64,000 nt of DNA from Candidatus Pantoea varia (GCF_900115075.1 NZ_FOVG01000001.1:992001-1056000), one strand, 5' to 3'. Numbered from the stretch's first letter, positions 26,344 through 35,244 are shown. Numbers and translations: made by a program. Notes: generated from the letters alone by a model not told the origin.

Positions 26344-27234
26344 TTATTCCACTCCCGCTTCGACGGCGCGACGGATGCCGTCACCGAGCAGGTTAACAAT
26401 TAATACGCTGACCATCAGCGCCACACCGGGCAGCATAACGGTCCAGGGGGCGACGTAAATCAGCTCCAGCGAATCGCCCAGCATCGCTCCCCATTCCGGG
26501 GAAGGCAGCTGTGCGCCCAGGTCGAGAAAACCGAGCGCGGCAATATCCAGAATCGCCATCGACAGCGCGCGGGTAATCTCGGTGATCAGCAGCGGCAGAA
26601 TATTGGGCAGGATAGCGTAACGCAGAATATTGCGACCGCGTGCGCCATCAAGACGTGCCGCCACCACATACTCTTTTTCCAGTTCATCATGCACGGCGCT
26701 GTAGATCTCGCGCACCAGGCGTGGCATCAGCGCCAGCCAGACCGCCAGCAACGCATGCTCCAGTCGCGGGCCAAGAAACGCCACCACGATGATTGCCAGT
26801 AACAGCGACGGAATAGAGAGCAGGGTGTCGAGCACGTGGTTCATCACCGCCGAGCGAATGCCGTGCGTCATGCCCGCCAGCACGCCCAGCACCAGCGCGC
26901 CCAGTGTAGCGAACAGCGTCACCAGAATCGCCGAACCCACCGTTGGACCGGCGCCGCTCAGCAGGCGGCTCAGAACATCGCGACCCAGATCGTCGGTCCC
27001 GAGGAAAAAGGAGACATCGCCGTAGCGCGACCAGGATGGCGGCAGCAGTTGATACCCCAGGAACTGCTGGTCGATATTGTAAGGCGCGATCAGGCTGCCG
27101 AACAGACAGAGCAGTAACAGCGCGCCAAAGCCATACAGGCCGACCATCGAGATCGGATTACCATAGAAATGGTGCCAGCTTTGACGAAACGCACTGGGCA
27201 GGCGTTTTTCGGCATAGATATTATCGGAGGGCAT
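26344..27234 (-). CDS. sapC: Peptide ABC transporter permease SapC
   Basis: Permease of 296 aa with an N-terminal helix, a periplasmic stretch and five more helices. Text typical of SapC includes [20 protein letters not shown] and [20 protein letters not shown], with the EAA-loop region [15 protein letters not shown]. In E. coli sapB directly precedes sapC, but here the upstream neighbour is unrelated and sapB lies 8.4 kb away. The sapCDF part must therefore be read from a separate promoter or by a very long message. Confidence 0.94.
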   Translation of the reverse strand: MPSDNIYAEKRLPSAFRQSWHHFYGNPISMVGLYGFGALLLLCLFGSLIAPYNIDQQFLGYQLLPPSWSRYGDVSFFLGTDDLGRDVLSRLLSGAGPTVGSAILVTLFATLGALVLGVLAGMTHGIRSAVMNHVLDTLLSIPSLLLAIIVVAFLGPRLEHALLAVWLALMPRLVREIYSAVHDELEKEYVVAARLDGARGRNILRYAILPNILPLLITEITRALSMAILDIAALGFLDLGAQLPSPEWGAMLGDSLELIYVAPWTVMLPGVALMVSVLIVNLLGDGIRRAVEAGVE

Positions 27235-27530
27235 ACGCGTTCACTTTACTCTGCTTAACTTTGGGCAATATTACTTTATAAAAATCATTCATATCAGCTG
27301 CTTGCCCCGCTCGTATGCTTGATGTTGCTTTGTCATCGATGACTCTGAATCGCTTGAATTTAAGGGTTTTGTGTACAGTTTTCCCGGCGTTTTCACCGGG
27401 AGGGTAAGCCCGTTCAGCCCATTAAAGGGGATTATCCGTCGATATCCCTGTCGCAGGCAAGGAAAGGGCGTCAGCAATTTCGGCGCTGGATTACAGAGGG
27501 TTACGATTCGCGTCGGCAGATGGCCGCCTG
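27235..27530. other. Intergenic region upstream of sapC, left edge of the insertion
   Basis: About 300 bp replacing the usual sapB-sapC junction. It is AT-richer near sapC (27255-27295). On the minus strand TATAAA and TAATAT occur 45-60 bp before the sapC ATG and could be -10 elements, but no matching -35 is clear. A short minus-strand open frame at 27289-27477 has no ribosome binding site and is not called. No direct repeat or transposon end could be recognised. Confidence 0.5.
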
Positions 27531-27734
27531 TCAGGCTGGCCTGACCCTGGCTTTGGTCGGATGTCCATCAGGCCCATCGTCATGAGTGTGGTCCGGATCC
27601 GGCTCAATGATCACGATATAATCTTTACCTATCCCATCGCGCGTTAACGTCACTAAATCTCCGGCAACCGGTTTGGTGTCAAACTCATGTTCCTCTTCAA
27701 CACCAGTATCTTCAAAAATCACAGGGTATTTCAT
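27531..27734 (-). CDS. Small acidic hypothetical protein
   Basis: Protein of 67 aa starting MKYPVIFEDTGVEEEHEFDT and ending GHPTKARVRPA, soluble and strongly acidic, with an EPDPDHTHDDGPDGH stretch. AGAGGACAG lies seven bases upstream of the ATG, and codon use is like that of the neighbours, so it is probably real. No domain is recognised. It lies at the sapC end of the insertion, on the sap strand. Confidence 0.7.
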   Translation of the reverse strand: MKYPVIFEDTGVEEEHEFDTKPVAGDLVTLTRDGIGKDYIVIIEPDPDHTHDDGPDGHPTKARVRPA

Positions 27735-28036
27735 TTTCTGTCCTCTTTCTGATGAGCCGTGTCGTTACCTCAGTGTTTTTTGCTGAGGCTTACTTATTGA
27801 ATCTTAGCCTGGCCTGAAAATACCTCTCAGCGAGTGGATGATTTCATCCTGACAACGAGTAATTGCTGGCGGGTTTCAGGGGGGCTGGGCCAGCATCACA
27901 CTCTCCTTTGCAGAGGAGGTATTGATGCGTGGACGGCTTTCTCATGGTGGCTAATTCGCCAGACTCTCTCTATCATGCATTATTTCCCCCGGATGTTTAT
28001 CGGGTACGATCAATGGCTTAGGGAATTACCCTCGCG
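27735..28036. other. Intergenic region before the LysR gene
   Basis: About 300 bp between the divergent small gene and the LysR gene. A plus-strand open frame from 27834 (68 codons) lacks a ribosome binding site and has odd composition, so I do not call it. An AGAGGAGG at 27914-27921 precedes an ATG that gives only nine codons. Confidence 0.4.
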
Positions 28037-28996
28037 ATGACTTTGTTAAATGACCTCGATCTGCGTCAGCTGGAAGCCTTCTCGGCGGTTATTTCTGCGG
28101 GCAGCGTCACGGCGGCAGCCAAAGCGCTGAACCGCTCGCAGCCCGCCGTTACCCGTCTGATTCAGGAGTTAGAGCAGTCGCTGGGTTACCCGCTGTTTAT
28201 TCGCAATGGCCCGCGCATTCATCCGTCAGAAGAGGCGTTACAGCTGCATCAGTATGTGCAAAAAGCGCTGCTGTCATTGCAGCAGATCCGCTTACGTGCC
28301 CAGGAGATTGCCCATCAGCAGCATCGTCCACTGAGTATTGCTGCGACGCCCGCGCTGGCGGCCGGATTGCTGCCGCAGGCACTGGCCGCGCTGAATCTGC
28401 AAAACAAAGTGCAGATCTTCAGTGAGTCCGCCGAACAGACGGCACATGCAGTGATTACCGCCGAGGCTGACATCGGTTTATGCAGTTTGCCGCTGGAGCA
28501 TCACGCGGTCGAACTGCACTGGATTGGGCAGTCGCAGTGCGTGGTTGCGCTGCCGGAAGACGATGAGCTGGCGGCGAACAGTGAGCTGTCGCTGAGCCAG
28601 CTGGCAGGCCGCCGGTTAATTGCCCCCTGGAGCCCGCAGCGCTTACGCCGGCGCTATGAAAAAGCGCTGAGAAAAGTTAAAGCGCCCCTGCTGGAAACCA
28701 TCGAAACCAACTCGTCGGCGAATATTCTGGGCTGCGTGCGGGCGGGGTTAGGCGTGGCGATCCTCGAACCGGTTACTGGCTGGGGCATGCCGCTCGCCGG
28801 TGTGGCGATCCGCCCGATTCAGGAAGACATTCCGTACTTCTTTGGCGTGATCACCCCACAAGGCCGCCAGATTTCCAGCGCGGCGCAGGCGCTGGTGGAG
28901 GCGCTGGCGGATGCCGCTGCGCAACTGTTGCCGGGGTTTGAACGTCTGACCGCCAGTGAACATCCACGCATTATGCGAATCATCAACCAGGATTGA
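28037..28996 (+). CDS. LysR-family regulator of the adjacent operon (inferred)
   Basis: LysR-type regulator of 319 aa. The DNA-binding domain is at about 7-66 (LRQLEAFSAVISAGSVTAAA and NRSQPAVTRLIQELEQSLGY), followed by the effector-binding domain (about 95-300). It lies in the same orientation, 352 bp before the monooxygenase operon, and is part of the same insertion, so control of that operon is the simplest inference. A hairpin at 29013-29032 follows. Effector unknown. Confidence 0.92.
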   Translation: MTLLNDLDLRQLEAFSAVISAGSVTAAAKALNRSQPAVTRLIQELEQSLGYPLFIRNGPRIHPSEEALQLHQYVQKALLSLQQIRLRAQEIAHQQHRPLSIAATPALAAGLLPQALAALNLQNKVQIFSESAEQTAHAVITAEADIGLCSLPLEHHAVELHWIGQSQCVVALPEDDELAANSELSLSQLAGRRLIAPWSPQRLRRRYEKALRKVKAPLLETIETNSSANILGCVRAGLGVAILEPVTGWGMPLAGVAIRPIQEDIPYFFGVITPQGRQISSAAQALVEALADAAAQLLPGFERLTASEHPRIMRIINQD

Positions 28997-29012
28997 TATC
29001 GGCTGGCATTAA

Positions 29013-29032
29013 CGGTCACCGAAGCGGGTGAC
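29013..29032 (+). terminator. Hairpin after the LysR gene
   Basis: Stem GGTCACC (29013-29019) and GGTGACC (29026-29032), loop GAAGCG, followed by CCTCGTTTCG. A modest terminator candidate that would separate the regulator from the operon. Confidence 0.5.
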
Positions 29033-29175
29033 CCCTCGTTTCGCCATAATGTTCCCGGGTGCGCGCTGAGGTACAGCCTGGCGAGCCGCTATCAAAAAAC
29101 CCTCTGTTTTCAACGCTTATAACATTTCCTGCATAAGATATAAGAAATCCATTGGTCAGATCCTGAGCGCAATTC

Positions 29176-29204
29176 TTGACTCCTGTTTAGGGCAAAGGGA
29201 TTAT
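29176..29204 (+). promoter_or_regulatory. Candidate sigma-70 promoter of the monooxygenase operon
   Basis: TTGACT (29176-29181), a 17-base spacer, GATTAT (29199-29204). It would give a leader of about 140 nt before the ATG at 29349. The rest of the 28997-29348 gap is AT-rich around 29100-29270 and shows no gene. Confidence 0.5.
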
Positions 29205-29348
29205 GCGAAAACTTAGCTCTTATTATGCGTTTTGATGATTGTTGGCTATCTATTATGTTTTTTACAGATAATAGAAAAGCAGGGTTATCGGCGCGTTTTA
29301 ACCGTTTTCGCTCGCTCTCAGGCGATCGCTGACACCAGGGAACTCTCT

Positions 29349-30803
29349 ATGACGTATGCCGCCAAAGGTCTTGCCGCGCTGGACGCTCAGCTACAGCAGG
29401 ATCTTGAATTTCTGGAACTGCCCGCCAAACCCTGGGTACCGGAACGCTCTTATCAGAGTGAACGGGTGCGCGATGTGGTGGTGATCGGTGCGGGCATGTG
29501 CGGTCTGGCAGCGCTCGCGAAATTACAGTTCACTGGCATCAGCAATGTCGTGGCCTATGACGCCGCTCCCGCAGGACTTGAAGGGCCGTGGATCACCTTT
29601 GCGCGCATGGAAACCCTGCGTTCGCCTAAAACGCTTCACGGCCCGGCGCTGGGTCTCGCGCAGCTGACCTTCCGCGCGTGGTACACGGCGCAGTGGGGCA
29701 ACGAAGCATGGCAGGAGCTGGACAAGATCCCTAAAGCGCAGTGGATGGATTACCTGGTCTGGTATCGCAGGGTGCTGAATCTGCCGGTGCAGAACAACGT
29801 GCGTATCAGCAATATCGCGCAGGCCGGGGATTTCATTGCGCTGGATCTTGACGGTGCCGAAACCGGCCGTGTCTACACCCGTCGTCTGGTGCTGGCCACC
29901 GGACGTTCAGGACTCGGCGGTTTTGCCGTACCGGAATTCCTGCAAGGCATTGACCGCCGGTTCTGGGCGCACTCCGCCGATGACATCGATTTTGCGGCGT
30001 TACAGGGCAAACGCGTTGCGGTGATAGGTGCAGGCGCCTCGTCGATGGATAACGCGGCCACCGCACTGGAGCAGGGCGCCGCAGCAGTCGATTTACTGAT
30101 TCGTCGTAAAGAGATGCCGCGTATTAACAAAATGACCGGCATTGGCAGCCAGGGCGTGGTGCACGGCATGTATCAGTTGCCGGATACGTGGAAGTGGAAG
30201 TTTGTCGATTACACCGCCGCGACACAAACCCCGCCGCCGCGTTCTTCAACCTTGCGCGTATCCCGTCATGACAATGCGCGTTTCTTCCTCGGCTGCGGCA
30301 TTAATGCCGTTAAGCAGGAGGCTGATGGCCTGCTGATTGAAACCACCCAGGGCGCACTGCGCTACGATTTCCTGATCGCCGCCACCGGCTTCACCAACGA
30401 TTTCCACGGTCGCCCGGAGTTTGCTGCTATCGCGCCGCATATCCGAAGCTGGTCAGACGGCCGTTATCAGCCTGAGATGGGGCTTGCGCGTCACAGCATG
30501 CTGGAAGCGCCGGATCTTGGTCCTTCGTTTGAGTTCCGTGAACTGACGCCAGGCGCCTGCCGGATGCTGGCTCACATCCACTGCTTTAACGATGCCGCTA
30601 TGCTGACGCACGGCAAAGTCTCCGGGGATATTCCGGCAGTGAGCGCGGGTGCCGATCGCCTGGTGCGCGGCATTGCTGCTTCGCTGTTTGCCGATGACGT
30701 TGAGCAGCACTTTGCGAACTTACAGGCTTATGACATCCCTGAATTGCAGGGTGATGAATGGGTGGATTCAACTCCGCAACTAAAACAGGAGAACGCGCTG
30801 TGA
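29349..30803 (+). CDS. FAD/NAD(P)-dependent flavin monooxygenase-like protein
   Basis: Flavoprotein of 484 aa with two Rossmann motifs: GAGMCG at 47-52 for FAD and GAGASS at 227-232 for NAD(P)H. FLQGIDRRFWAHSADDIDF (about 197-215) resembles the FMO/Baeyer-Villiger signature, and ATGF occurs near 360. I start at ATG 29349 with AGGGA upstream; the longer frame from 29232 looks untranslated. It is soluble, without signal peptide. It is the first gene of an operon with two AhpD-fold proteins and an ABC importer, so it probably oxidises the imported compound. Substrate unknown. Confidence 0.85.
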   Translation: MTYAAKGLAALDAQLQQDLEFLELPAKPWVPERSYQSERVRDVVVIGAGMCGLAALAKLQFTGISNVVAYDAAPAGLEGPWITFARMETLRSPKTLHGPALGLAQLTFRAWYTAQWGNEAWQELDKIPKAQWMDYLVWYRRVLNLPVQNNVRISNIAQAGDFIALDLDGAETGRVYTRRLVLATGRSGLGGFAVPEFLQGIDRRFWAHSADDIDFAALQGKRVAVIGAGASSMDNAATALEQGAAAVDLLIRRKEMPRINKMTGIGSQGVVHGMYQLPDTWKWKFVDYTAATQTPPPRSSTLRVSRHDNARFFLGCGINAVKQEADGLLIETTQGALRYDFLIAATGFTNDFHGRPEFAAIAPHIRSWSDGRYQPEMGLARHSMLEAPDLGPSFEFRELTPGACRMLAHIHCFNDAAMLTHGKVSGDIPAVSAGADRLVRGIAASLFADDVEQHFANLQAYDIPELQGDEWVDSTPQLKQENAL

Positions 30804-31282
30804 GCGACGTTATTGATCAGGCAGCAGGATTAACACCCGAAGAGACGTTGTATCAGACGCGCCGTCTGCGTCCCGAATTTGTTGAAGGTGCAGAAGCGTG
30901 CCGTCTGTCCGTGTTGACGCCGGAAGATGACCAGGGGTTGTCTGCGGATCTGCGCCTGGCACTGGCCCAGCGCATGGCGGTACTGAACGACGATGCAGCG
31001 CTGCAACGTGATTATCAGGCACAGCTGGCGGCGCTAAACCCGTCTGAAGCGCTGCTGGCGCTTGCGGCTGGCGGCATGGTGAGTGAAGAGCCGCTGGCAA
31101 CGATTACACGCCATGCTGACAGGGTGACACAGCAACCGATTCAGGCGACCGAACAGCACGTTCGGCTGCTGGAACAGGCCGGCTTAAGTCATCCGCAGAT
31201 CGTTGCGCTCTCTGAACTGATCGCCTTTGTTAACTTCCAGACGCGCGTCGCGACTGGCTTACGTCTGATGAGGTCCGCATGA
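30800..31282 (+). CDS. CMD-domain (AhpD-fold) protein, cysteine-poor partner
   Basis: Protein of 160 aa starting with GTG at 30800, overlapping the monooxygenase stop (GTGA), with AGGAGA upstream. The C-terminal part LLEQAGLSHPQIVALSELIAF and the following NFQTRVATGL match the first half of YciW (LDAVGLTEPDIVTLNQVIGF). It has a single cysteine (C34) and no CXXC, so it is not a peroxidase by itself. I believe it belongs to the paired family called 'CMD domain protein, Avi_7170 family', recalled from memory. The next gene overlaps it by 4 bp. Confidence 0.85.
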   Translation: MSDVIDQAAGLTPEETLYQTRRLRPEFVEGAEACRLSVLTPEDDQGLSADLRLALAQRMAVLNDDAALQRDYQAQLAALNPSEALLALAAGGMVSEEPLATITRHADRVTQQPIQATEQHVRLLEQAGLSHPQIVALSELIAFVNFQTRVATGLRLMRSA

Positions 31283-31845
31283 TTCCGTCGGTTAATCTCA
31301 AGCCGCTGCACTGGCATCCTTATATCACGCCAGTGGATGTTGAACAGGCGACACCGACGCAGCTTGATGCCATGAAAGTAACGCCGTCCAACAAGAAAAT
31401 TTCGGAGTACGTGCGCACGCTGGTCCACGATCCAGAGAGCTATATCGCACGAACCGGATTGTTCAACGCCATTATGTACGTTGAAGGAGGCCTGGATCGC
31501 GCGGATCGTGAGCTGGGCGCGCTCGGGGCTTCAATCGTTAACGGTTGCCGCTACTGTGCGGTGGTGCATGCGCGCCGTCATGCACAGCTGGCCGACAGTG
31601 ACGCCGTGGTCAGTGCTATCTATTTTGACCGTGCGGATGTGTTAGGTGAACGCGACGCGGCGATCTATCACTTTGCGCGTCGCTTATCGGTCACGCCATC
31701 TGAAGCCACGCCGGCCGATGTCGCCGCTCTGCGCGCCGTCGGCATGAACGATCAGGAGATTATCGACCTGATCCACGCTATCGCCATCTTTGGCTGGGCC
31801 AACCGTCTGATGCATGTGCTTGGCCATGCTGACCTGAACAAATAA
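31279..31845 (+). CDS. Alkylhydroperoxidase-like CMD protein with CXXC
   Basis: Protein of 188 aa with the AhpD-type active site NGCRYCAVVHA: C90, C93 and H97. The start ATGA overlaps the preceding stop. Family recalled as 'alkylhydroperoxidase domain protein, Avi_7169 family', always next to the Avi_7170 partner. The whole chain lines up with the second half of YciW, whose cysteines are lost. Likely role: reduction of a peroxide or a disulphide-like intermediate coming from the monooxygenase step. This role is inferred. Confidence 0.87.
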   Translation: MIPSVNLKPLHWHPYITPVDVEQATPTQLDAMKVTPSNKKISEYVRTLVHDPESYIARTGLFNAIMYVEGGLDRADRELGALGASIVNGCRYCAVVHARRHAQLADSDAVVSAIYFDRADVLGERDAAIYHFARRLSVTPSEATPADVAALRAVGMNDQEIIDLIHAIAIFGWANRLMHVLGHADLNK

Positions 31846-31857
31846 GGGCTGCACCGG

Positions 31858-32595
31858 ATGTTAGAACTCAACAATATTACGCTCGCTTACGGCAGCAATC
31901 CGATTCTGAAAGGCGTCGATTTGTCGGTAAAACGCGGCGATGTGGTGTCAATCATCGGGCCAAGCGGAACCGGGAAAACCACGCTGCTGCGCTGTATTAA
32001 CTCTCTGGCGAAGCCGTCAGCGGGAACGATTCAACTCGATCAGATCCGCATGGATTATCAGTCACCTGACAAGGCGGCGATCCAGGCCATTCGTCTGCGC
32101 ACCGCCATGGTGTTTCAGCAGTTCAACGTGTTTAAAAACATGACGGTGCTGGAGAATGTGATGGATCCGCTGATTGTCATCCAGCGTAAAACTAAACAGC
32201 AAGCACGCGACATCGCCGTGCAGGAGCTGGAGCGCGTGGGGCTGGGGGCTAAGCGCGATCACTATCCGTCGCAACTGTCTGGCGGCCAGTTACAGCGTAC
32301 CGGTATCGCGCGTGCTTTGGCGGTGCGTCCGGATGTGATGCTGTTTGATGAACCCACCTCATCGCTCGATCCCGAGCTGGTGGGTGAAGTGCTTAAAGTG
32401 ATTAAAGATGTGGCGTCATCCGGCATTACCTCGCTGCTGGTGACGCACGAAATGCAGTTCGCGAAAAGCATTTCGAATCGCATCGTATTTATGGATCAGG
32501 GTGTGGTGGCTGCGGAGGGGACGCCAGTCGAGATGTTTGATAACCCAACGCTGCCGCGCCTTGCCCAGTTCCTCAACTCAGAAAAAGTATTCTAA
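31858..32595 (+). CDS. Polar amino-acid-type ABC importer, ATPase
   Basis: ABC ATPase of 245 aa with Walker A GPSGTGKTTL (about 34-43), signature LSGGQLQRTGIARAL (about 140-154; the usual QQRV is QLQRT), and Walker B VMLFDEPTSSLDPE. Its closest style is the GlnQ/HisP/TcyN group for polar amino acids. It starts 12 bp after the peroxidase-like gene and is followed by the binding protein and two permeases, a complete importer. Confidence 0.93.
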   Translation: MLELNNITLAYGSNPILKGVDLSVKRGDVVSIIGPSGTGKTTLLRCINSLAKPSAGTIQLDQIRMDYQSPDKAAIQAIRLRTAMVFQQFNVFKNMTVLENVMDPLIVIQRKTKQQARDIAVQELERVGLGAKRDHYPSQLSGGQLQRTGIARALAVRPDVMLFDEPTSSLDPELVGEVLKVIKDVASSGITSLLVTHEMQFAKSISNRIVFMDQGVVAAEGTPVEMFDNPTLPRLAQFLNSEKVF

Positions 32596-32615
32596 TAATT
32601 AAAGGAATCAGAGAC

Positions 32616-33431
32616 ATGCCTGCAATCAAAACCACATTACGTCGCCTTGCCGCGCCGGGCATCATCGCGCTGGCCCTGATCAGCGGTAATAGCTTTGCTG
32701 ACGCCGTACGCACCATCAAAATCGCCACCGCAGCAGAATCCAAACCGCTGTCGTGGGGCGCGATCGGCCATGAGCCAGAGGGCTACGAGCCGGACGTGCT
32801 GAAAGCCATCAACGCGAAACTGCCCCAGTATAAATTTGTGATGGAAGGCGCGGCGGACATTGCGCAGGAAACCGGCCTGGTGACCGGCAAATATGACATG
32901 GCGACGGGCGGATACTACAAAGCGCCCGCGCGCAGCAAACAGTTCCTGATCCCGGATGCACCTATTGGTGCCAGCCTGATGAAGATCTACAGCCGCAGCG
33001 ACAGCAATATCAATGGCATGAAAGATCTGGTCGGTAAGAAAATCGTGCCGGTGACGGCAGGCGGTGGCGTGTATAAGTTCGTCACCCAGTGGCAGCAGGA
33101 TAACCCGAACGATAAAATCGCCATCAAGGCCTCCAGCGCTGGCGTACCTTACCCGGATCGTCTGAAAGAAGTGCAGAACGGTAAATATGATGCGCTGATC
33201 CTGCCTTCAAATCTGGGTGAGCAAACGGTGATCGACAACCAGAAGCTGGCGATCAAAGCCAGTGAGCCCGTAGTGATCAACAACACCTATGTGTTGATTC
33301 ACCGTTCTGCTGAGAATCAGGCACTGAATGACGACATCACTAAAACCCTGAAAGCGCTGAAGGCGGATGGCACGCTGGATAAGCTGGCACAGAAGTGGTT
33401 TGGCGAAGACGTTACGAAGTACATGAAGTAA
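32616..33431 (+). CDS. Periplasmic solute-binding protein of the importer
   Basis: Family 3 solute-binding protein of 271 aa. The signal peptide runs over the first 29 residues with cleavage after SFA (NSFADAVRT). The mature part shows the bilobal pattern (EGYEPDVLKAIN, YDMATGGYYKAPARSKQF, then LVGKKIVPVTAGGG). It lacks a lipobox, so it is free in the periplasm. AAAGGAATCAGAGAC precedes the ATG. Ligand unknown; the family binds polar amino acids and similar small compounds such as cystine. Confidence 0.92.
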   Translation: MPAIKTTLRRLAAPGIIALALISGNSFADAVRTIKIATAAESKPLSWGAIGHEPEGYEPDVLKAINAKLPQYKFVMEGAADIAQETGLVTGKYDMATGGYYKAPARSKQFLIPDAPIGASLMKIYSRSDSNINGMKDLVGKKIVPVTAGGGVYKFVTQWQQDNPNDKIAIKASSAGVPYPDRLKEVQNGKYDALILPSNLGEQTVIDNQKLAIKASEPVVINNTYVLIHRSAENQALNDDITKTLKALKADGTLDKLAQKWFGEDVTKYMK

Positions 33432-33495
33432 CAGATTCACTGCGCCCGGTGCTGAGCCGGGTGCATGCTGTCCTTTTTAGCAGGAGTGTTTCACC

Positions 33496-34200
33496 GTGAA
33501 TCTATCCTCCATGATTCCAGAACTGCTGTCGGCGCTGCCTTTGACGCTAGGCATCATGTTTGTGGCGATGATTGTCGGGTTCTTTCTGGCGCTCATCGCG
33601 ACATTTTTCCGCGTGCGTCGTATCCCCGTGATCAGCCAACTGGCCGATCTCTATGTTTCCTATGCGCGCAGCGTACCCGTGGTACTGCAGCTGTTTGTCG
33701 CCTTCTACGGCATGCCACTGATTACCGATAACGTTGGCTTTAGCGACTTCTTCACGGCCAACGTGGCGGCGATGATCGGTCTGAGCCTTTATCACGGCGG
33801 TTATCTGTCGGAAGTCATGCGCCCGGCCTACCTTGCGGTTGAGCGGGGTCAGCATGATGCCACCGACAGTCTGGGCTACAGCTTCCGCCAGAAAATGCTG
33901 CGGGTCATCGGCCCACAGGCGGTTCACTTTGCGTTGCCGGGTTACGGTAATGCCATTATCTATCTGATTCATAACGTGGCACTGGTGATGTACATCGGAG
34001 CCGCGGATGTGATGGCGACCGCGCACCTGATCATGGAACGCGATTACAACCAGTATCAGTTCGGCACCTATCTGGTACTGGCCGTGCTCTATTCACTGCT
34101 GTGCGGTGTGGCGTGGCTGGTTATCCGCTTCTTTGAACAACGTCATGCGAAGTACAGCTCAAAGTCTGCACCGCGCGTGAAGTTCACCACCAGCGTCTGA
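33496..34200 (+). CDS. ABC importer permease 1
   Basis: Permease of 234 aa of the HisM/GlnP type, started by GTG at 33496 with AGGAG 11 bases upstream. About five membrane helices; the EAA-type loop is visible as YLAVERGQHDATDSLGYS. It is followed 16 bp later by the second permease, so the membrane part is a heterodimer. Part of the operon 29349-34909. Confidence 0.92.
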   Translation: MNLSSMIPELLSALPLTLGIMFVAMIVGFFLALIATFFRVRRIPVISQLADLYVSYARSVPVVLQLFVAFYGMPLITDNVGFSDFFTANVAAMIGLSLYHGGYLSEVMRPAYLAVERGQHDATDSLGYSFRQKMLRVIGPQAVHFALPGYGNAIIYLIHNVALVMYIGAADVMATAHLIMERDYNQYQFGTYLVLAVLYSLLCGVAWLVIRFFEQRHAKYSSKSAPRVKFTTSV

Positions 34201-34216
34201 ACAGGGGAGAAGAATC

Positions 34217-34909
34217 ATGTTTGATGCGGAGGTTTTGCTGCCGGACTTCTGGAGCATTCTGGATGCCGTGCCGGTAACGCTACTGATGGCGGTGACGGTG
34301 TTTATCTGTTCGACGCTGTTGGGCGGGCTGTTTGCGTTTATTGAGCATCGCCGCATTCCGGTGCTGCGCCAGCTGGTGATCACCTACAAAATCGTCTTCA
34401 AAGGCGTGCCGATGGTGGTGGTGATTTTCCTCGCCTATTATGGCCTGCCACCGGCGCTGCACTTTGTTGCCACGTTATCTGGCGTAGAGGTCAATGCCCA
34501 TTCACTGCCAAACTGGGTGATCATCATTGTGGCGCTGAGCGCCTGCGTCGCCGCATTCCAGGCTGAAGTGTGGAAAGGGGCACTGAACTCGTTCGATAGC
34601 GGACAATCGGATGCCGCCTTGTCGCTCGGCTACAGCGGTGGACAGCTCTTTCGTCGCGTCATGTTCCCACAGATTATCGTGGCGGCGATCCCCGATCTGG
34701 CGAATGCGTTTATGGTGATCATGAAAGCCCTGTCGCTGGCGTTTGCCATCGAAGTGGTGGATATCTTTGCTCAGGCACAATTAACGGCGGCACTGAACTT
34801 CTACTACCTTGAAGCCTTCCTGATTGCGGTGGTGTTCTACATGGTGATTGCTTATGTGGTCACAAAGATTGCTGACAAAATTGAGGCAGCACTGCGCGTG
34901 CGCACCTGA
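34217..34909 (+). CDS. ABC importer permease 2
   Basis: Permease of 230 aa of the HisQ/GlnP type with five to six helices and an EAA-type loop AEVWKGALNSFDSGQSDAAL. GGGGAG lies before the ATG. Last gene of the operon. A hairpin at 35005-35024 follows after 95 bp but its T run serves the minus strand. Confidence 0.92.
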   Translation: MFDAEVLLPDFWSILDAVPVTLLMAVTVFICSTLLGGLFAFIEHRRIPVLRQLVITYKIVFKGVPMVVVIFLAYYGLPPALHFVATLSGVEVNAHSLPNWVIIIVALSACVAAFQAEVWKGALNSFDSGQSDAALSLGYSGGQLFRRVMFPQIIVAAIPDLANAFMVIMKALSLAFAIEVVDIFAQAQLTAALNFYYLEAFLIAVVFYMVIAYVVTKIADKIEAALRVRT

Positions 34910-35000
34910 TTTATCGCGCGCAGGCCATGGATATCGACGCCGGTTATCATTCTCTCCGTGGCATGCTGCTGATGAAGACAACGGGCAGTTTTCTGGCATT

Positions 35001-35024
35001 AAAAAGCCCGCTCATTGGCGGGCT
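35001..35024 (-). terminator. Terminator between the importer operon and a minus-strand small gene
   Basis: Stem AGCCCGC (35005-35011) and GCGGGCT (35018-35024), loop TCATTG. On the minus strand it is followed by five T residues (complement of 35001-35005). It lies 21 bp past the stop of the 46-aa gene and may also act for the operon on the plus strand. Confidence 0.75.
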
Positions 35025-35044
35025 CATTAAAACGAATGGGTGGC

Positions 35045-35185
35045 CTATTTGCTATCAGCCCATTTGGTAATCTGATTATCTATTCTGCCGTCGAGATAAT
35101 GGATAATCTGAACAGATCCTGCCTTCACTAACAGCGCCATACATGCAGCAAATACCAGTACCAGTAACACTCTGCTAAGACTCAT
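35045..35185 (-). CDS. 46-aa small membrane or secreted protein
   Basis: Short frame MSLSRVLLVLVFAACMALLV, then KAGSVQIIHYLDGRIDNQIT and KWADSK. AAGGAAAGG lies directly upstream of the ATG, a hydrophobic N-terminal helix of about 16 residues could be a signal or membrane anchor, and a terminator follows 21 bp past the stop. These three signs together argue for a real gene. No family is recognised. Confidence 0.65.
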   Translation of the reverse strand: MSLSRVLLVLVFAACMALLVKAGSVQIIHYLDGRIDNQITKWADSK

Positions 35186-35244
35186 CGCCTTTCCTTGTAT
35201 GAAACTGCCGGTTTACACCGCACGCGTCAGAATACGCGGCGCGA

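Noticed and set aside
27834..28040. 68-codon frame before the LysR gene
   Set aside because: No ribosome binding site, tryptophan- and cysteine-rich odd composition, overlaps the LysR start region.
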